A stretch of DNA of 8,469 bases, taken from contig CAJXBR010000023.1 in NCBI GenBank assembly GCA_913051755.1, positions 1-8,469 on the forward strand, given 5' to 3'. The notes under the pieces were generated by a model. That model was not told where the DNA came from. It searched no databases and was given only the letters and a program-made list of their open reading frames with translations. Made by a program: the position numbers and the translations under genes. Source of the stretch: an uncultured Flavobacteriaceae bacterium. Its GTDB lineage: Bacteria; Bacteroidota; Bacteroidia; Flavobacteriales; Flavobacteriaceae. Below are positions 6,420 to 8,469 of the stretch, piece after piece (the first letter of the stretch is position 1; each line of letters starts with the position of its first letter).

Positions 6420-8390
6420 ATGATGAGAAAACTGTTTTTTGTGTTGGTTTTTGTTGCCACTGGTCATGCGCAAGATACCCTAAACCTTAATGAGGTTGTG
6501 ATCAAATCTCCATTAATCTTGTCTGAAGAATGTTCTTTGCCAATATCGATAAACTCCTGGTCAGCCAACGGGCATTTTCGCTCCATCGAACAAGAGCTCA
6601 ACTCTGTGTCGGGTGTCTGGCTTACAAACACGAGTAATGCAGCGCAAGATTATCGGATTTCCATACGAGGCTTTGGCTCTCGTGCTTCCTTTGGCGTGAG
6701 AGGAATTCGAATTTTATTGGATGATATTCCCCAAACAACTCCCGATGGCCAGAGCCAAATCGATCACTTACCATTGCATCTTATTCAGCAAACTGAGGTC
6801 GTTCGTGGTCCTGCAGGGTCTAGACACGGAAATGCTGCTGGTGGCGTGCTTTCATTTTTTACGTCTGATCCCAACTCCTATAAAGCAAGTATCCGCTTGC
6901 AGCGCGGCAGCTTTGGTTTGTTGTATTCAGACGCTACAATTAATCAAAATCTATCATATCATTCTTCCATCATTGGATCTTTCAATTATCAAAAAACGGA
7001 TGGATTTCGCAATCATGCTGGCTTTGAAAACAAAAGTGCTTTTGTCAAATTAAATCTACAAAAAAATAAAGCAGCACATACCATATCTATACTTCATTTT
7101 GACAGTCCTTATGCTTTTGACCCTGGTGGTCTTACCATAAATGAAGTCAGTGTGGGCAGATCACAAGCACGAAAAAAAAATGAAACCTATGAAGCAGGGG
7201 AAAGCGTTCGTCAATCTCAAATGGCATGGAAATACAAAACCCCATTTCGAGGTGGAGAACTGGAATCGATCCTTCACTATAGCCCAAGGCTTTTCGATGG
7301 AAAACTGCCATTTGAAAATGGTGGCTTGGTCAACTTGAATCGAGACTTTTATGGTGGTACCATTCTTTATCGTTTCCCATCAGACATTGGTTATAGCGAA
7401 GGGATTATAGGTCTTGATTTTCAAAATCAGAGAGATCATCGGAAACGATATGCCAACCTTGCAGGAACAAAAGGCAATCAAACAATGAATCAGATTGAGC
7501 ATTTTAATGCAGCAAGCGCATTTGGGATTTGGTCCATTGTAGTTGGGAAATCTATATTTGATTTTAGTCTTCGATATGATAGTAATTTGGTTACTTTGGA
7601 CGATCGTTTTCAAAATAGTGAAGAAAAATATCATCGTCAATTTAGGCAGTGGTCTCCTCATGTAGGTTTTCTATGGAATATTAATCAATCTTCAACATGG
7701 TTTCTTTCATTGGGGTCTGGGTTTGAGGTACCTGCGCTTAGTGAGCTATCAGCTAACCCTTATAGCAGAGGATTTAATCCAGATTTAAAACCAATGGTTT
7801 TTAATGGTTTGGATTTTGGCTTTAGGCAAAAGAAAACCTCTTTCCGTTGGGAAGCAGTTGCCTTTTACACAGCAGCAAGGAACGAATTGATTCGTTACGA
7901 GTTGGAAGACTATCCTAGTCAAAACTTTTACAAAAATCTTGGCGAATCAACTCGCTTTGGAATTGAGGTGGAAGCCTCGCTCTACGCTTATAAAAATCAT
8001 TTGCTTCAAGGTGGTTTGTCTATCGCTTCCTTTCGATTTGATGATGGAGGAACAGAAAAAACCCTTCCGGGCGTACCCTCAAACACTGCAAACTTGAGAT
8101 GGATCTACAATAATAATGGTTGGAAAGTACTTATTGATGGGCATTTTGTGGGAGAGTATTTTGCAAATAATTCCAATACTGTTGGCATTGACCCTTATAG
8201 TCTTGCTCATTTGGAAATACACAAACAGTTTTATTTAGGAAGTGCTTTTGTTGAGCTTGGCTGCTCTGTCTTCAACCTAACGGACACGTACTATTTTGAC
8301 AATATTCGAATCAATGCATTTGGGGGTCGGTTTTATGAACCAGCTGTTGGCAGACATGTTCTTTTTTCACTCAAAACAGTGTTTGAGTAA
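6420..8390 (+). CDS. TonB-dependent outer-membrane receptor (FecA/YncD-like plug)
   Basis: Outer-membrane active transporter, 656 aa. A signal peptide (M-M-R-K then a hydrophobic run, likely cut after GHA at residue 17) is followed by LNLNEVVIKSPL (about 21-32), a TonB-box-like segment. The plug domain (about 40-150) has the blocks SIRGFGSRASFGVRG (81-95), PDGQSQ (108-113) and EVVRGPAGSRHGNAAGGVLSF (126-146). The rest is an aromatic-rich beta-barrel; the final residues are VLFSLKTVFE. The RGFG.R..FGVRG...DGQ signature resembles, from memory, the FecA/YncD (PqqU) group of receptors for siderophores or PQQ; the ligand cannot be read from sequence. The N-terminal carboxypeptidase-regulatory-like domain typical of SusC-type Bacteroidota receptors is absent. 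No SusD gene is adjacent. The ATG lies 3 bases after the rimM stop with AGGA just before it, so translation may be coupled. ATG at 6423 is an alternative start. Confidence 0.9.
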   Translation: MMRKLFFVLVFVATGHAQDTLNLNEVVIKSPLILSEECSLPISINSWSANGHFRSIEQELNSVSGVWLTNTSNAAQDYRISIRGFGSRASFGVRGIRILLDDIPQTTPDGQSQIDHLPLHLIQQTEVVRGPAGSRHGNAAGGVLSFFTSDPNSYKASIRLQRGSFGLLYSDATINQNLSYHSSIIGSFNYQKTDGFRNHAGFENKSAFVKLNLQKNKAAHTISILHFDSPYAFDPGGLTINEVSVGRSQARKKNETYEAGESVRQSQMAWKYKTPFRGGELESILHYSPRLFDGKLPFENGGLVNLNRDFYGGTILYRFPSDIGYSEGIIGLDFQNQRDHRKRYANLAGTKGNQTMNQIEHFNAASAFGIWSIVVGKSIFDFSLRYDSNLVTLDDRFQNSEEKYHRQFRQWSPHVGFLWNINQSSTWFLSLGSGFEVPALSELSANPYSRGFNPDLKPMVFNGLDFGFRQKKTSFRWEAVAFYTAARNELIRYELEDYPSQNFYKNLGESTRFGIEVEASLYAYKNHLLQGGLSIASFRFDDGGTEKTLPGVPSNTANLRWIYNNNGWKVLIDGHFVGEYFANNSNTVGIDPYSLAHLEIHKQFYLGSAFVELGCSVFNLTDTYYFDNIRINAFGGRFYEPAVGRHVLFSLKTVFE

Positions 8391-8413
8391 GTCAAATTAT
8401 TCTTGAGGATAAT
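8369..8413. terminator. Possible bidirectional 3'-end region with two hairpins
   Basis: ACTCAAA (8369-8375) pairs with TTTGAGT (8382-8388) around a 6-base loop and spans the receptor's stop codon. ATTATTC (8396-8402) pairs with GGATAAT (8407-8413) around TTGA, with one G-T wobble. The pair fills the 25-base gap between the convergent receptor and tRNA-Leu genes. Neither is followed by a strong T-run, so the terminator role is inferred mainly from position. Confidence 0.3.
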
Positions 8414-8415
8414 CG

Positions 8416-8469
8416 TACCTTGGGTGGGAATCGAACCCACACTTCCGAAGAAACTGGATTTTGAATCCA
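8416..8469 (-). tRNA. tRNA-Leu(CAA), 3' part, cut by window edge
   Basis: Read on the minus strand, the window begins inside the 5' strand of the anticodon stem. The anticodon loop is TTCAAAA, giving anticodon CAA (8461-8463), which reads the Leu codon UUG. The stem partner CTGGA is at 8454-8458. A 13-base variable arm (8441-8453, core CTT-CGG-AAG) marks a class II tRNA, as expected for Leu. The T-arm is GTGGG-TTCGATT-CCCAC (8424-8440). The 3' acceptor strand is CCAAGGT (8417-8423) and the discriminator is A at 8416. The following bases are CGA, so the 3' CCA is not encoded and must be added enzymatically. The acceptor 5' strand and D-arm lie beyond the window. Confidence 0.9.

Noticed and set aside
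7380..7661. Minus-strand open frame of 93 codons opposite the receptor gene
   Set aside because: It is antisense to a clear beta-barrel coding region and has no motif or promoter of its own.

Overview
The window looks like a chromosomal housekeeping segment from a member of Bacteroidota, most likely class Flavobacteriia. The base composition is AT-rich. Three transcription starts match the Bacteroidota promoter form TTG-N18/19-TAnnTTTG. The genes have few or no Shine-Dalgarno sequences. DnaE carries a proofreading exonuclease fused to its N-terminus, as is usual in this group, and the sequences read as flavobacterial. I see no insertion sequence, phage gene, CRISPR array or defence system.

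Layout: the minus-strand block (1-4794) holds what is probably the first 9 bases of a tRNA-Asp gene with its own promoter at the left edge. Next come trxA (thioredoxin) with its own promoter, and then dnaE (DNA polymerase III alpha subunit, 1436 aa), reading towards trxA. A divergent intergenic region of 153 bp (4795-4947) carries the rpsP promoter and a small leader hairpin. The plus-strand block (4948-8390) is a compact probable operon: rpsP (bS16 with a very long acidic, repetitive tail), rimM (30S maturation factor) 17 bases later, and a TonB-dependent outer-membrane receptor only 3 bases after rimM. The right edge carries the 3' two-thirds of a tRNA-Leu(CAA) gene on the minus strand, converging on the receptor gene.

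Functionally, rpsP and rimM form the widespread 30S body/head assembly pair. The usual third partner trmD does not follow, and an unrelated outer-membrane receptor sits in its place. DnaE and thioredoxin are neighbours but each probably has its own transcription.

No clearly new system is present. The points most worth a second look are the roughly 200-residue acidic tail of bS16 built from degenerate 31-residue repeats, the candidate rpsP leader structure, the apparently decayed metal site in the PHP domain of DnaE, and the receptor gene tightly coupled to rimM.
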